A DNA stretch of 64,000 bases from Halomicronema sp. CCY15110 (lineage in GTDB: Bacteria > Cyanobacteriota > Cyanobacteriia > Phormidesmidales > Phormidesmidaceae), in the NCBI RefSeq assembly GCF_016888165.1, contig NZ_JACSWC010000387.1, positions 23,221 to 87,220 on the forward strand. The letters are read 5' to 3'. The notes beneath the pieces are model-generated. The model was not told the DNA's origin. It made no database searches and saw only the letters and a list, made by a program, of their open reading frames with translations. Positions 37,372-45,878 of the stretch are shown one piece after another (positions within the stretch are counted from its first letter, which is position 1; each line of letters starts with the position of its first letter). A program made the translations under genes and the position numbers.

Positions 37372-37416
37372 GGTTTTAGACGGCAGAGTGGCCATCGCTC
37401 ACCCTGGGTCTTAGTC

Positions 37417-37444
37417 GTGCCCCTTGAAGCAATTCAGGGGGCAT
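37417..37444 (+). terminator. Hairpin after the synthase-like gene
   Basis: A 12-bp stem with wobble pairs (GTGCCCCTTGAA with TTCAGGGGGCAT) and a four-base loop, 45 bases past the stop. No T tract follows, so this is a weak terminator candidate. Confidence 0.5.
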
Positions 37445-37566
37445 GATGTTTGGCCGGTAGTAGGCTTGCTATGGTGAGAAGGGCGATCGCGCCGTTTCTC
37501 AGCCCCTTACTTTTTAGTTTTAGCTAGATTGTTTTAGACCTCAAAGTTGACACACCGCAAAACAAC

Positions 37567-37770
37567 ATGGCCGACAATTCAGTGACGGAAACTCCGCTAC
37601 CTAATTTGCCAGACGACACCGCAGCCGCTCCCGAGGAGCCAAAACCTAGCTATGTGAAGCTGGCGATGCGCAACATGGTGCGCAAGGGAGGCAAATCGCT
37701 GTTCCATTTCAGTCTGACTGTGGTGGCGCTGATCGGTCTGATGGTCGGGCTTTCGTACCTGACTCGCTAG
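37567..37770 (+). CDS. DUF3285 small membrane protein
   Basis: A 67-residue protein with a hydrophilic Pro/Glu-rich N terminus, a KLAMRNMVRKGGKSLFHF segment and one transmembrane helix (about 46-63). It matches DUF3285, a cyanobacterial family of unknown role. It ends five bases before ybeY, so the two are very likely co-transcribed. Confidence 0.85.
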   Translation: MADNSVTETPLPNLPDDTAAAPEEPKPSYVKLAMRNMVRKGGKSLFHFSLTVVALIGLMVGLSYLTR

Positions 37771-37775
37771 TCACG

Positions 37776-38306
37776 ATGGCAAGCGCAGAGCTAACGGTAG
37801 AAGTTGAAGTGTTGGGCGAGGCGATCGCCCAGGTGGCCGCGATCGCCCCACCTGAGCGCTGGCAACGGTGGCTGCAAACTTGGCTGCGTCAACTCGCCCC
37901 CACCCTCTCGCCGATCAATGCGTATGAACTCAGCCTTCAGTTCACCACGGACGCGGGCATCGCCGCCCTCAATCGCGACTTTCGCCAGCAAGATCAGCCG
38001 ACTGATGTCCTGTCCTTTGCGGGCATTGACGACACGCCGCTGCCGCCTGCTGTTCTGGCAAGCATCCCCTTTAACCTGGGGGACTTGGTGATTTCGGTCG
38101 AAACCGCCCAACGGCAATGCGACGCCCATGGGCATTCCCTCCAGGAAGAGTTGGCGTGGCTGGCGGCCCACGGCCTGTTGCATTTGCTGGGCTGGGATCA
38201 TCCCGACGAGGCCCAACTGCATGCCATGTGGACGATGCAGCGATCGCTTTTAGCCAGCGTGGGGCTGTCGCTGCCAGCGTCGGCCTACGTCGCTGAAACG
38301 GCATGA
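37776..38306 (+). CDS. ybeY: Endoribonuclease YbeY (rRNA maturation)
   Basis: YbeY is a zinc metalloprotein that processes 16S rRNA ends and helps ribosome quality control. The 176-residue protein has the metal motif HGLLHLLGWDH (three His in H-x3-H-x5-H) and the upstream QPTDVLSFAG segment. It starts at an ATG five bases after DUF3285. With dgkA and trpG next, it forms a gene order I remember from other cyanobacteria. Confidence 0.94.
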   Translation: MASAELTVEVEVLGEAIAQVAAIAPPERWQRWLQTWLRQLAPTLSPINAYELSLQFTTDAGIAALNRDFRQQDQPTDVLSFAGIDDTPLPPAVLASIPFNLGDLVISVETAQRQCDAHGHSLQEELAWLAAHGLLHLLGWDHPDEAQLHAMWTMQRSLLASVGLSLPASAYVAETA

Positions 38307-38529
38307 AGCGATCGCCGTCGGCGTGTCTGGTTCCCCCCGCTGGCACTGCCGATAGGCGCAGCCGAACGGAGCCGCATAGCCCCGTAAAAAATCGCACACT
38401 GAACAACGGGAACTTGACTATCTGCACTATGCTATTGCTGCGGATTGGCAATATGATGCCGTTACGGCAAGATCTAGAGGCGATCGCCAACTCCCTGAGT
38501 GAAATTTAGACGCGACTACTTGCGCTTTT

Positions 38530-38997
38530 ATGCCGACTTCTCCTACTTCAGTCTCCAAATCTAAGCTGACTTCATCCCCAGGCGAACCAGCAAATCAGTC
38601 GGTCCGTCCTCCCGCGTTTCAAGTAGCCCACAATCTCGCGGTGAGTTTTCTTTATGCCTGGCAAGGCATTTACTACGCCCTGCGAACTCAGCGCAATTTT
38701 CGTCTCCATGCGTTGGTGACGAGCATCGTACTCACCGTGGCTGTGGTGTTGGCATTACCGGGAATTGACATTGCCGTACTGGGGCTGACCTGTGGCATCG
38801 TGATGGCCCTGGAACTGATCAACACCGCCTTAGAAGCCGTGGTTGACCTCACGGTCGAACAGAACTTCCATCAACTCGCTAAGATCGCCAAAGACTGTGC
38901 CGCTGGGGCGGTGTTTATCGCGGCGCTCACGGCGGTTTTTGTGGGGGGTTGCTTACTGTTGCCACCGCTGTGGCAGGCGGTGCAGCCTTACCTGTGA
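38530..38997 (+). CDS. dgkA: Diacylglycerol/undecaprenol kinase, DgkA type
   Basis: DgkA-type integral membrane kinases phosphorylate diacylglycerol or undecaprenol. After a hydrophilic N-terminal extension of about 35 residues, the protein follows the DgkA trimer core: AWQGIYYALRTQRNFRLHAL, three helices and the motif ALELINTALEAVVDL, then LAKIAKDCAAGAV. The 155 residues slightly exceed the family's usual 120-130. It lies about 220 bases after ybeY and precedes trpG. Confidence 0.9.
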   Translation: MPTSPTSVSKSKLTSSPGEPANQSVRPPAFQVAHNLAVSFLYAWQGIYYALRTQRNFRLHALVTSIVLTVAVVLALPGIDIAVLGLTCGIVMALELINTALEAVVDLTVEQNFHQLAKIAKDCAAGAVFIAALTAVFVGGCLLLPPLWQAVQPYL

Positions 38998-39109
38998 GGG
39001 GCTGATCCTGCTGACAGTCAGCTCAGACATTGCCGCCGCGCGACCACATCATCCGCCCATGCAGCCATCCAGCCTTTTATCCTTGCTCTGACCAAAGGAC
39101 ACCGCAGCC

Positions 39110-39718
39110 ATGATTGTTGTCATCGATAACTACGACAGCTTTACCTACAACCTGGTGCAATATTTAGGCGAACTGGGCCAAACGTTCCCCGTGGCGCAAG
39201 ATATCCGGGTCTATCGCAACGATGAAATTATGGTGGATGAGTTGGCAGCGTTGGCCCCTGACGGCATTGTGATTTCGCCAGGGCCAGGACGCCCCGACGA
39301 TGCGGGCATTTCGTTAGAACTCATTCGGCAGTTGGGGCCAAGCATCCCAATTTTGGGCGTTTGCCTGGGGCACCAAAGCATGGGTCAGGTATTTGGCGGC
39401 ACTGTGACGACAGCGGCAGAACTCATGCACGGCAAAACGTCCCCCATTTACCACACGGGGCAGGGCGTGTTTGCAGGGCTGGACAATCCGTTTACGGCGA
39501 CTCGATATCACAGCTTAGTGATCGAAAAAGACACCTGTCCCGAAGTGCTGGAAATCACGGCTTGGGTTGAGGATGGGGCGATTATGGGGGTGCGCCATCG
39601 CGAGTATCCTCACATTCAAGGAGTGCAGTTTCACCCGGAGAGTGTGCTGACGGAGGCAGGCAAGGTGCTGTTGGGCAACTTTTTGCAGGAACTCAAAACG
39701 GCGATCGCCACGGCCTAA
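39110..39718 (+). CDS. trpG: Anthranilate/aminodeoxychorismate synthase glutaminase subunit
   Basis: A 202-residue class I glutamine amidotransferase that supplies ammonia to a chorismate-using synthase. It shows [19 protein letters not shown] at the start, [14 protein letters not shown], the catalytic Cys in [10 protein letters not shown] and the His-Glu pair in [10 protein letters not shown]. In many cyanobacteria one such subunit serves both tryptophan (TrpE) and folate (PabB) synthesis, so pabA is an equally valid name. The trpE in this window is at 57679-59226. Confidence 0.93.
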   Translation: MIVVIDNYDSFTYNLVQYLGELGQTFPVAQDIRVYRNDEIMVDELAALAPDGIVISPGPGRPDDAGISLELIRQLGPSIPILGVCLGHQSMGQVFGGTVTTAAELMHGKTSPIYHTGQGVFAGLDNPFTATRYHSLVIEKDTCPEVLEITAWVEDGAIMGVRHREYPHIQGVQFHPESVLTEAGKVLLGNFLQELKTAIATA

Positions 39719-39901
39719 ACCTGGGTGCGGTCGGCGGAGCCTGTGGGCCAGTCCTCTTTGACTTGAACTGACTGCCGCTTAACCGCCTCAATGCCGGGCC
39801 GGAACATCCACTCGGTTTACCCAGGGGCATGGTCTCATCCTGAAAGGGTACGCTGGTGACGAAGGGTGTTGAGACTTGCTGCCTCAATCACTGGAGCTCA
39901 G

Positions 39902-41299
39902 ATGTTGCCCTTAGCATGGATAATCGCTCTCTGCCGCCATTTACTCAGTCGATGGCGTTGGCTGATGGTGCTTGGCTTGACCACTGGTTTAACGATCGCT
40001 TTGGGGACGGCTCCGTCAGCGGGCTATCCCCCCTATGAGCCAGCCGCAGCGGTGCCAGCGCCCGTCACGACGCGAGGCATCGGCGTCGAAGCCCGCATTC
40101 AGGAAATTGAACAAACTTGGGAAACGGACTATACCGCTTTTCTGCGGAGCCCGTCGGGATTGCCGCCGTTGGATGGCGCTGCCGTTGCGGCGACCCTGGC
40201 GGAGCTGAATACCCAGACCGGATACCGGCTAGGGCTGGTTTATATCGTGCCAGAGGCCGATGGTTTGGAACTGGTGCTCGCCAGTCCGGCGGCGGCGGCG
40301 GTGCAGTATTGGCTACCAGACGTGCCGCGATCGCGCTTTGAGGCCGAGGTAGATAATTTACAGCGGCAGATTTTGCGGCCCAATTCCGATCGGTACCTGG
40401 CTCCGGCCCAGCAGCTTTATCAGTGGCTAATTGCCCCGATGGAGGCGGATTTAACGGCACGACGCATCGATACGCTGGTTTTCTGTGTGGGAGAGCGGGT
40501 GCGATCGCTGCCCTTAGCGGCGCTGCACGATGGGCAACAGTTCCTGGTGGAAAAGTACGACCTGGGGCTGATTCCCGCCCTCACGCTGACGGATCCGCAT
40601 TTTCAGGCTCTCCAGCAGGTGGATGTGTTGGCGATGGGGGCCACCGAGTTCACCACCCTGGCGGATTTGCCCGCCGTCTCGGTGGAACTATCGACCGTGG
40701 CGGAGGAGCTGTGGCCGGGGACCATTCACCTCAATGCCGACTTTACGAAACCAGCCCTACAGCGCGAATTGGCCCAAGCTCGATATGAAATCGTGCATCT
40801 CGCGACCCATGCTGAGTTTCAGGCGGGCGACCCGGATCAATCCTTTATTCAGCTCTGGCAAGATGAACAGTTGAATTTGCTGGAACTGCGTGATCTGGAT
40901 TGGCAGACGTTGCCAGTCGAACTGTTGGTGCTGAGTGCCTGTCAGACGGCGTTGGGCAATGAGCAGGCCGAGTTGGGCTTTGCCGGACTGGCGTATCAAA
41001 CTGGCGTGCGATCGGCGCTAGCGAGCCTCTGGTCGGTGAGTGATGTCGGCACCCTGGCGCTGATGCGAGAGTTTTATGGACAACTGGCCCAGTCTCAGGG
41101 CGGCACTAAGGCTGAGGTCTTGGGGTTAACCCAGCGGGCGATGATTCACGGTGAGGTGGCGCTGACGGACGGACAACTGGTGAATTCGGCCGGACAGGCG
41201 ATCGCCCTTCCCCCCAGTCTGCAAGCCCCAGCGGCGAACCTTGATCTATCCCATCCGTTTTACTGGTCAGCCTTTGTGCTGGTCGGTGCGCCCTGGTAA
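39902..41299 (+). CDS. CHAT domain protein (caspase-like peptidase family)
   Basis: A 465-residue protein with an N-terminal membrane segment (about 20-38, RWLMVLGLTTGLTIALG) and a C-terminal CHAT domain. The CHAT catalytic pair is visible: His303 in HLATHAEF and Cys347 in LSACQTALG, with the family wording LGFAGLAYQTGVRSALASLW. CHAT proteases relate to caspases and separases; in cyanobacteria they are frequent and mostly uncharacterised. No TPR repeats or obvious substrate are visible here. I chose the ATG at 39902, with GGAG nearby, over a GTG twelve codons upstream. Confidence 0.85.
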   Translation: MLPLAWIIALCRHLLSRWRWLMVLGLTTGLTIALGTAPSAGYPPYEPAAAVPAPVTTRGIGVEARIQEIEQTWETDYTAFLRSPSGLPPLDGAAVAATLAELNTQTGYRLGLVYIVPEADGLELVLASPAAAAVQYWLPDVPRSRFEAEVDNLQRQILRPNSDRYLAPAQQLYQWLIAPMEADLTARRIDTLVFCVGERVRSLPLAALHDGQQFLVEKYDLGLIPALTLTDPHFQALQQVDVLAMGATEFTTLADLPAVSVELSTVAEELWPGTIHLNADFTKPALQRELAQARYEIVHLATHAEFQAGDPDQSFIQLWQDEQLNLLELRDLDWQTLPVELLVLSACQTALGNEQAELGFAGLAYQTGVRSALASLWSVSDVGTLALMREFYGQLAQSQGGTKAEVLGLTQRAMIHGEVALTDGQLVNSAGQAIALPPSLQAPAANLDLSHPFYWSAFVLVGAPW

Positions 41300-41348
41300 A
41301 CCAGAAATGCCGCCGCCACTGGGTTAACAGGGCTAATGAGTCCAACGC

Positions 41349-43493
41349 TTACGGGTGGCCGTGGGGATGCATCAGTACGATCAGCGATCGCCCGCCCACC
41401 ACCAGTGATTTGCCGACGATCTCCGGCCCTGATTCCACAAAGCCATCGGTGAGTTTGGTATCGAGCAATAGCTGCCAGGAGCGATCGCTCAACTCCGGCG
41501 GCAAGACAAACGTCTGCGCCTCTGCTTGCGCGTTGAAACAAATCAAAAAGCTATCATCGAGCATCCGCTGGCCTTGGCGATCGGTACCGGGAATTTCCTC
41601 ACCGTTGAAAAAGACCCCGATCGCTTTGGCTTCGGCCTCATGCCAGTCTTCGTCACTCACCTCGGTGCCGTCGATGTTGAACCAGCCAATGTCATCCACC
41701 CCAGAGCCATGAATTTCGCGCCCCTGGAACCAGTTGCGCCGCTGAAATACCGGATGCGCCTGGCGGAACGTCAGCAGCCGCTGCACAAAGGTTAGGGTCA
41801 TTTGCTGATCGGGCTGTAGCTGCCAGTTGAGCCAGGCCAGCTCACTATCTTGACAGTAGGTGTTGTTGTTGCCCTGCTGTGATCGGCCAAATTCATCGCC
41901 CCCCAGCAGCATCGGCACCCCTTGCGAAAGCAAGAGCGTCGTCAATAAGTTACGCTGCTGCCGCGCCCGAATTTCTAGCACCACGGGGTCATCCGTGTCC
42001 CCTTCGACGCCGCAATTCCACGAGCGGTTGTAGCTCTCACCGTCGCGATTGCCTTCGCCGTTGGCCTCGTTGTGTTTTTCGTTGTAGCTGACCAAATCCC
42101 GCAGGGTAAAGCCATCGTGGCAGGTGATGAAGTTGATGCTCGCGTGGGGCCGTTTGCCGTTCGATTCGTACAGATCAGAACTGCCCGTCAGCCGAAAGGC
42201 AAATTCCCCCAGGCGACAGTGGGCCTCGCGCCAAAAGTCGCGCATGGAGTCGCGGTACTTGCCATTCCACTCCGACCACAGCAGCGGAAAATTGCCCACC
42301 TGGTAGCCGCCCTCGCCGATGTCCCAGGGTTCGGCAATCAGCTTGGTGTTGGAGAGTACCGGGTCTTGGTGAATGATGTCAAAAAAGGCGGCGAGGCTGT
42401 TGACCTCGTACAGCTCCCGCGCCAGGGCCGAGGCCAGATCAAACCGGAAGCCATCGACGTGCATTTCCTGCACCCAGTAGCGCAGGCTGTCCATAATCAG
42501 CTTCAGCACTTGGGGATGGCAAACGTTTAGCGAGTTGCCGCAGCCGGTGAAATCCATGTAGTAGCGGGGCCAATCTTCTACCAGGCGGTAGTAAGCTTCG
42601 TTGTCGAGGCCGCGAAAGGCCAGGGTGGGGCCGAGTTGGTTGCCTTCGCCCGTGTGGTTATACACCACGTCGAGAATGACTTCGATGCCTGCTTGGTGCA
42701 GGGCTTTGACCATGGCTTTGAACTCGCGCACCTGTTCACCGTGGCGACCGTGGGCGCTGTATTCCGAATAGGGGGCAAAGTAACCGATCGAGTCGTAGCC
42801 CCAATAGTTGCGCAGACCTGTGCTGACCAAATGCCCTGGATAGGCGGTGAAGTGATGGACGGGCAACAGCTCGATCGCGGTCACCCCCAAGGTTTTCAGA
42901 TGGGCAATCACGGCGGGATGGCCGACCCCGGCATAGGTGCCCCGCAGTTCCTCGGGCACGTCGGGGTGCTGTTGGGTCAGACCCTTGACATGGGCTTCGT
43001 AAATGATGGTTTCGTGCCAGGCGGTGCCGGGATGGCGATCGCCCGCCCAATCAAAAGTCGGATCGACCACGACGCAGCGGGGCATCAAGTCGGCACTGTC
43101 CAGTTCCGAAACGTCTAGGTCGCGATCGTCGTTGTCTAGCTCGCCAATGGGGTAGCCAAAAATGCCCGCCCCATGCTGGATATCGCCCGCGATCGCCTGC
43201 GCATAGGGATCGATCAACAACTTACGCCGATTAAACCGCTGCCCTTCTTCCCCATCGTACGGGCCATCAACGCGATAGGCATATTGCTGACCGGGGCCAA
43301 TGCCCGGCAGGTAGCCGTGCCAAACGTAGTTGCTCAGCTCCGGCAGAGGGATCTGGGTTTCATGCCCCTGCTCGTCAAACAGACACAGATACACCGCTGT
43401 AGCATTTTCCGAAAAGAGGGCAAAGTTCGTTCCCTGACCGTCCCAGGTGGCACCTAAAGGATGCGGATCGCCGGGCCAGATGGTGTAAGTCAT
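41349..43493 (-). CDS. glgX: Glycogen debranching enzyme GlgX
   Basis: GlgX hydrolyses alpha-1,6 branches that phosphorylase leaves on glycogen. The 714-residue protein has a CBM48-type N-terminal domain (about 8-90, HPLGATWDGQGTNFALFSEN), a GH13 barrel with catalytic Asp in DGFRFDLAS, acid Glu in IAEPWD and Asp in ITCHDGFT, and the DVVYNHTGEG substrate loop. It starts at an ATG at 43493. The frame continues upstream into low-complexity DNA that is not coding. It converges on the CHAT gene. Confidence 0.96.
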   Translation of the reverse strand: MTYTIWPGDPHPLGATWDGQGTNFALFSENATAVYLCLFDEQGHETQIPLPELSNYVWHGYLPGIGPGQQYAYRVDGPYDGEEGQRFNRRKLLIDPYAQAIAGDIQHGAGIFGYPIGELDNDDRDLDVSELDSADLMPRCVVVDPTFDWAGDRHPGTAWHETIIYEAHVKGLTQQHPDVPEELRGTYAGVGHPAVIAHLKTLGVTAIELLPVHHFTAYPGHLVSTGLRNYWGYDSIGYFAPYSEYSAHGRHGEQVREFKAMVKALHQAGIEVILDVVYNHTGEGNQLGPTLAFRGLDNEAYYRLVEDWPRYYMDFTGCGNSLNVCHPQVLKLIMDSLRYWVQEMHVDGFRFDLASALARELYEVNSLAAFFDIIHQDPVLSNTKLIAEPWDIGEGGYQVGNFPLLWSEWNGKYRDSMRDFWREAHCRLGEFAFRLTGSSDLYESNGKRPHASINFITCHDGFTLRDLVSYNEKHNEANGEGNRDGESYNRSWNCGVEGDTDDPVVLEIRARQQRNLLTTLLLSQGVPMLLGGDEFGRSQQGNNNTYCQDSELAWLNWQLQPDQQMTLTFVQRLLTFRQAHPVFQRRNWFQGREIHGSGVDDIGWFNIDGTEVSDEDWHEAEAKAIGVFFNGEEIPGTDRQGQRMLDDSFLICFNAQAEAQTFVLPPELSDRSWQLLLDTKLTDGFVESGPEIVGKSLVVGGRSLIVLMHPHGHP

Positions 43494-43861
43494 AGATGAA
43501 AATGGGAGATTACGGCAGGGGTGATCGACCTGATTGTAACGGGTTGTGGTGAGGGTGGCAGGGTGTGAGGGTGGCAGGGTGCTAGGGTGGCGGGGTGTGA
43601 GGGTGGCAGGGTATGAGGGTGGCGCTTCCAGCTTTGAACCACAATCTGCTGACACAAAAATCAGAACACTCTCACCCAAACACTCCTCCCCCTCCCCGAC
43701 CCCACTTACAACATCCACCCCACCGACCCAGTTACCCAGCTACTCAGCCACCCAACCACTCAGCCACGGGTGGGTGAATTACGGTGAGGTCGGTACGGCT
43801 CAAGAAGGCTCAGGTTTGCGTATGATGGCAACGTTGAGTGGGCACATGAGGGAGAACGGCG
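43494..43861. other. Intergenic region with G-rich repeats before yccF
   Basis: This holds the upstream region of glgX, a 4.6-copy G-rich repeat array listed separately, and a short run of CAGCTACTCAGC-type words (about 43726-43760). No gene is visible. The yccF promoter should lie near its end. Confidence 0.6.
43551..43624. repeat. Tandem array, 16-bp GAGGGTGGCAGGGTGT unit
   Basis: Four full copies (43551-43614) and a partial fifth of a 16-bp unit with small variations, all with the G-rich strand on top. The pattern of regularly spaced GGG runs could form G-quadruplexes on the plus strand. Similar G-rich low-complexity DNA occurs at 63664-63752. Confidence 0.85.
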
Positions 43862-44230
43862 ATGAGCTTGTTAGGCAATATTATCTGGCTGATTTTTGGG
43901 GGCTTTTTAAGCGGGGTCGGCTATATCCTCGGTGGCATCAGCACCTGCCTGACCATCATTGGTATTCCCTTTGGCATTGCGACGATTGAGATTGGCATCG
44001 CTTCATTCACCCCCTTTGGCCGCACGATTAAGAAAGGGCCAAATGCCGATTCCACCTTAGTTTTGATTTTGAACCTGGTGTGGATTGTGATTTTTGGCTG
44101 GGCGATCGCGCTCAATCACCTGCTTTGGGGCGTGTTGCTGGCAATCACCATCATCGGTCTGCCTTTTGCCAAACAACATTTCAAGCTGATGACTTTGGCG
44201 CTGTTCCCCTTTGGCCGCAGCCTGGAATAG
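43862..44230 (+). CDS. yccF: YccF family inner-membrane protein
   Basis: A 122-residue membrane protein with two copies of the YccF-type sequence: LIFGGFLSGVGYILGGIS..., TIIGIPFGIATIEI and later AITIIGLPFAKQHFKLM. Both halves end in a LPFG element, FTPFGRTIKKGP and LFPFGRSLE. The function is unknown. The ATG at 43862 is the family start. Confidence 0.9.
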   Translation: MSLLGNIIWLIFGGFLSGVGYILGGISTCLTIIGIPFGIATIEIGIASFTPFGRTIKKGPNADSTLVLILNLVWIVIFGWAIALNHLLWGVLLAITIIGLPFAKQHFKLMTLALFPFGRSLE

Positions 44231-44366
44231 CTGGGGGGCACTGAATATTTTTAAAATGCGTCGCTGGGGATTCCCAATGGCGCATTTTTTAGTTGAGAGT
44301 GGGGCGGATGGGCGATCGCCTCGCTATGCTGTGAAAAAATCAGTTGTGCCAAAGGATGGTGAATCC

Positions 44367-44561
44367 ATGACGCTGCAATTTAAAGTGCCTTCGATGAAGT
44401 GTGAAGGCTGTGCCGACGCCGTGACCGAGGCGATTCAATCGCTGGATGCGGGGGCCAAAGTCGAGATTGATGTCGATAGTAAAGCGGTCTCTGCCGAGAC
44501 CAGCGCTAGTGAAGGGGCGGTGCGAGAAGCGATCGCGGCTAAAGGCCACACCATGGCTTAA
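44367..44561 (+). CDS. Heavy-metal-associated (HMA/CopZ-like) chaperone
   Basis: A 64-residue HMA domain. It has the metal motif MKCEGC (two Cys, C12 and C15) and a ferredoxin-like fold ending in AAKGHTMA. It resembles Atx1/CopZ-like copper chaperones, which hand Cu(I) to P-type ATPases; in cyanobacteria such proteins feed thylakoid copper proteins. No ATPase is adjacent. The ATG at 44367 has GGATGG upstream. Confidence 0.85.
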   Translation: MTLQFKVPSMKCEGCADAVTEAIQSLDAGAKVEIDVDSKAVSAETSASEGAVREAIAAKGHTMA

Positions 44562-44908
44562 CCCAATTAATGAGGGGACGGTTCCCTTCGAAGGGAACCG
44601 TCCCCTGGCCGTTTGTGCAGGCGAACTGCCTGAACTCGGAGGTGGTGCGGGTGAAATCTGAGGAGATGGATCGGCTCGAACACCTTTGCTGCAGAGGAAA
44701 AGCAAAAGCCGATTAGTAGCGGAGGCGATCGCTGTTGCTACGTTACCTCCAGACGATTAGCCAGCCCGTAGCAACTGCCGCTACGATGCCACCCCGCCTA
44801 ACCACTGGGACGGTCCCAACACTCATCCATCCAGCTACTCAGCTACCCAGGCACTGACCTGAGCCGGGATGTCATTGCTCTGCCGATCCCTAAAGGCCTT
44901 TCCAGCCC
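44562..44908. other. Intergenic region between HMA gene and nrdR
   Basis: About 350 bases. A 34-bp palindrome lies directly after the HMA gene (listed separately), and a few low-complexity words of the CAGCTACTCAGC family lie near 44828-44850. I see no gene. Confidence 0.5.
44573..44606. repeat. 34-bp perfect palindrome
   Basis: AGGGGACGGTTCCCTTC and its exact complement lie back to back with no loop, 12 bases past the HMA stop. The related word GGGACGGTCCC lies at about 44810. There is no T tract, so it may act as an end-stabilising or protein-binding site rather than a simple terminator. Confidence 0.85.
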
Positions 44909-45421
44909 CTATGAGATCATGACGTTCAGGCGCGAATCCACCGTTGTATCGGGTGATGATGCGACGGTGGATTCAGCATTCAAATGCTTGAGGGTTTCCG
45001 TAAAATCCTGAATGCCTTGGAACTGTCGGTAAACCGAGGCAAAGCGGACATAAGCGACTTCGCTCACCGTTTTTAGCCGTTTAAGCACTAATTCGCCAAT
45101 TTCGGTACTAGCAACCTCCCGTCGGGCGCGCTGCTGCAATTCCGCTTCCAGGTCATCCACCATGGCGTCTAGCGTATGCGGCAGCGTCCCGGTTTTTTCG
45201 CAAGCCCGCACCAACCCCCGCAAAACCTTAGTGCGGTCAAAGGATTCGCGATCGCCACTCTGCTTAATGACGGTAATCGGCACATATTCGATGCGCTCAT
45301 AGGTCGTAAACCGTCTTTGGCATTCTAGACATTCTCGTCGTCGTCGAATGCTTCTGCCGCTCTCCGCAGAGCGCGACTCTAACACGCGATTATTGGGATG
45401 CTGGCAGAAGGGACACTGCAT
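44909..45421 (-). CDS. nrdR: Transcriptional repressor NrdR
   Basis: NrdR represses ribonucleotide reductase genes when dATP/ATP levels are high. The 170-residue protein has an N-terminal zinc ribbon (C3, C6, C31, C34 in MQCPFCQ...[13 protein letters not shown]) and an ATP-cone domain (about 50-140). All family features are intact. The ATG at 45421 is clear. In cyanobacteria it often lies near psbB/psbT, as here; nrd genes are not in the window. Confidence 0.95.
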   Translation of the reverse strand: MQCPFCQHPNNRVLESRSAESGRSIRRRRECLECQRRFTTYERIEYVPITVIKQSGDRESFDRTKVLRGLVRACEKTGTLPHTLDAMVDDLEAELQQRARREVASTEIGELVLKRLKTVSEVAYVRFASVYRQFQGIQDFTETLKHLNAESTVASSPDTTVDSRLNVMIS

Positions 45422-45554
45422 GCCGCGACATGTCTCCGGTAGAACTCAACGGACAAAAGCTCCTCCTAAACACTAGCGATAGTGGAACGATTGTCCTACT
45501 ACCGCAGCCTTGGGGGATGTATTTGCATCCATAGTATCTAACCTTAGAAAAATG

Positions 45555-45587
45555 AAGCGACAACCTGCCAAAAACAGGTTGCCGCTT
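45555..45587 (-). terminator. Terminator after psbT (minus strand)
   Basis: A 13-bp stem with one mismatch (AAGCGACAACCTG against CAGGTTGCCGCTT) and a seven-base loop, followed on the minus strand by CATTTTTC. It lies about 50 bases past the psbT stop and fits the end of the psbB-psbT transcript. Confidence 0.75.
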
Positions 45588-45638
45588 TGCCAAGAATCAT
45601 AAAACGTGATCTAAACACGCTTCAGTCATCAGTCGTAT

Positions 45639-45737
45639 TTAGTCTTTTGTAATCCGAGGGGGTTCACGAAACGCGATCGCGAAAAATAACGTGCCGATCA
45701 CACAAGCAAAAATGAAAATGTAAGCAACGGCTTCCAT
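45639..45737 (-). CDS. psbT: Photosystem II protein T
   Basis: PsbT is a single-helix low-molecular-weight subunit at the PSII dimer interface. The 32-residue sequence [20 protein letters not shown] with the tail [12 protein letters not shown] matches the family. The ATG at 45737 follows GGAGGC (8-10 bases upstream). It lies downstream of psbB on the same strand, the standard arrangement. Confidence 0.95.
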   Translation of the reverse strand: MEAVAYIFIFACVIGTLFFAIAFREPPRITKD

Positions 45738-45792
45738 TTGTCAGAGCCTCCTACTGTACCTAGTCCATTGATAGTCTAAAGGATTGCGATCA

Positions 45793-45847
45793 GAAAGCGC
45801 TTGACAGTTCACCGAAGTCATCAGCAAGAACCTCATCAAGCGCTTTC
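45793..45847 (-). promoter_or_regulatory. Inverted repeat between psbB and psbT
   Basis: A perfect 12-bp inverted repeat (GAAAGCGCTTGA at 45793-45804, TCAAGCGCTTTC at 45836-45847) lies in the psbB-psbT gap. It should fold in the minus-strand transcript. It may act as an mRNA-stabilising structure or partial terminator that sets the psbT level. Confidence 0.5.
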
Positions 45848-45878
45848 CAAAGGTCAAGAAGCTAACTACCCTAAGGGG

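Noticed and set aside
43551..43624. Possible CRISPR array
   Set aside because: The units are contiguous, without spacers, and G-rich; this is a tandem repeat.
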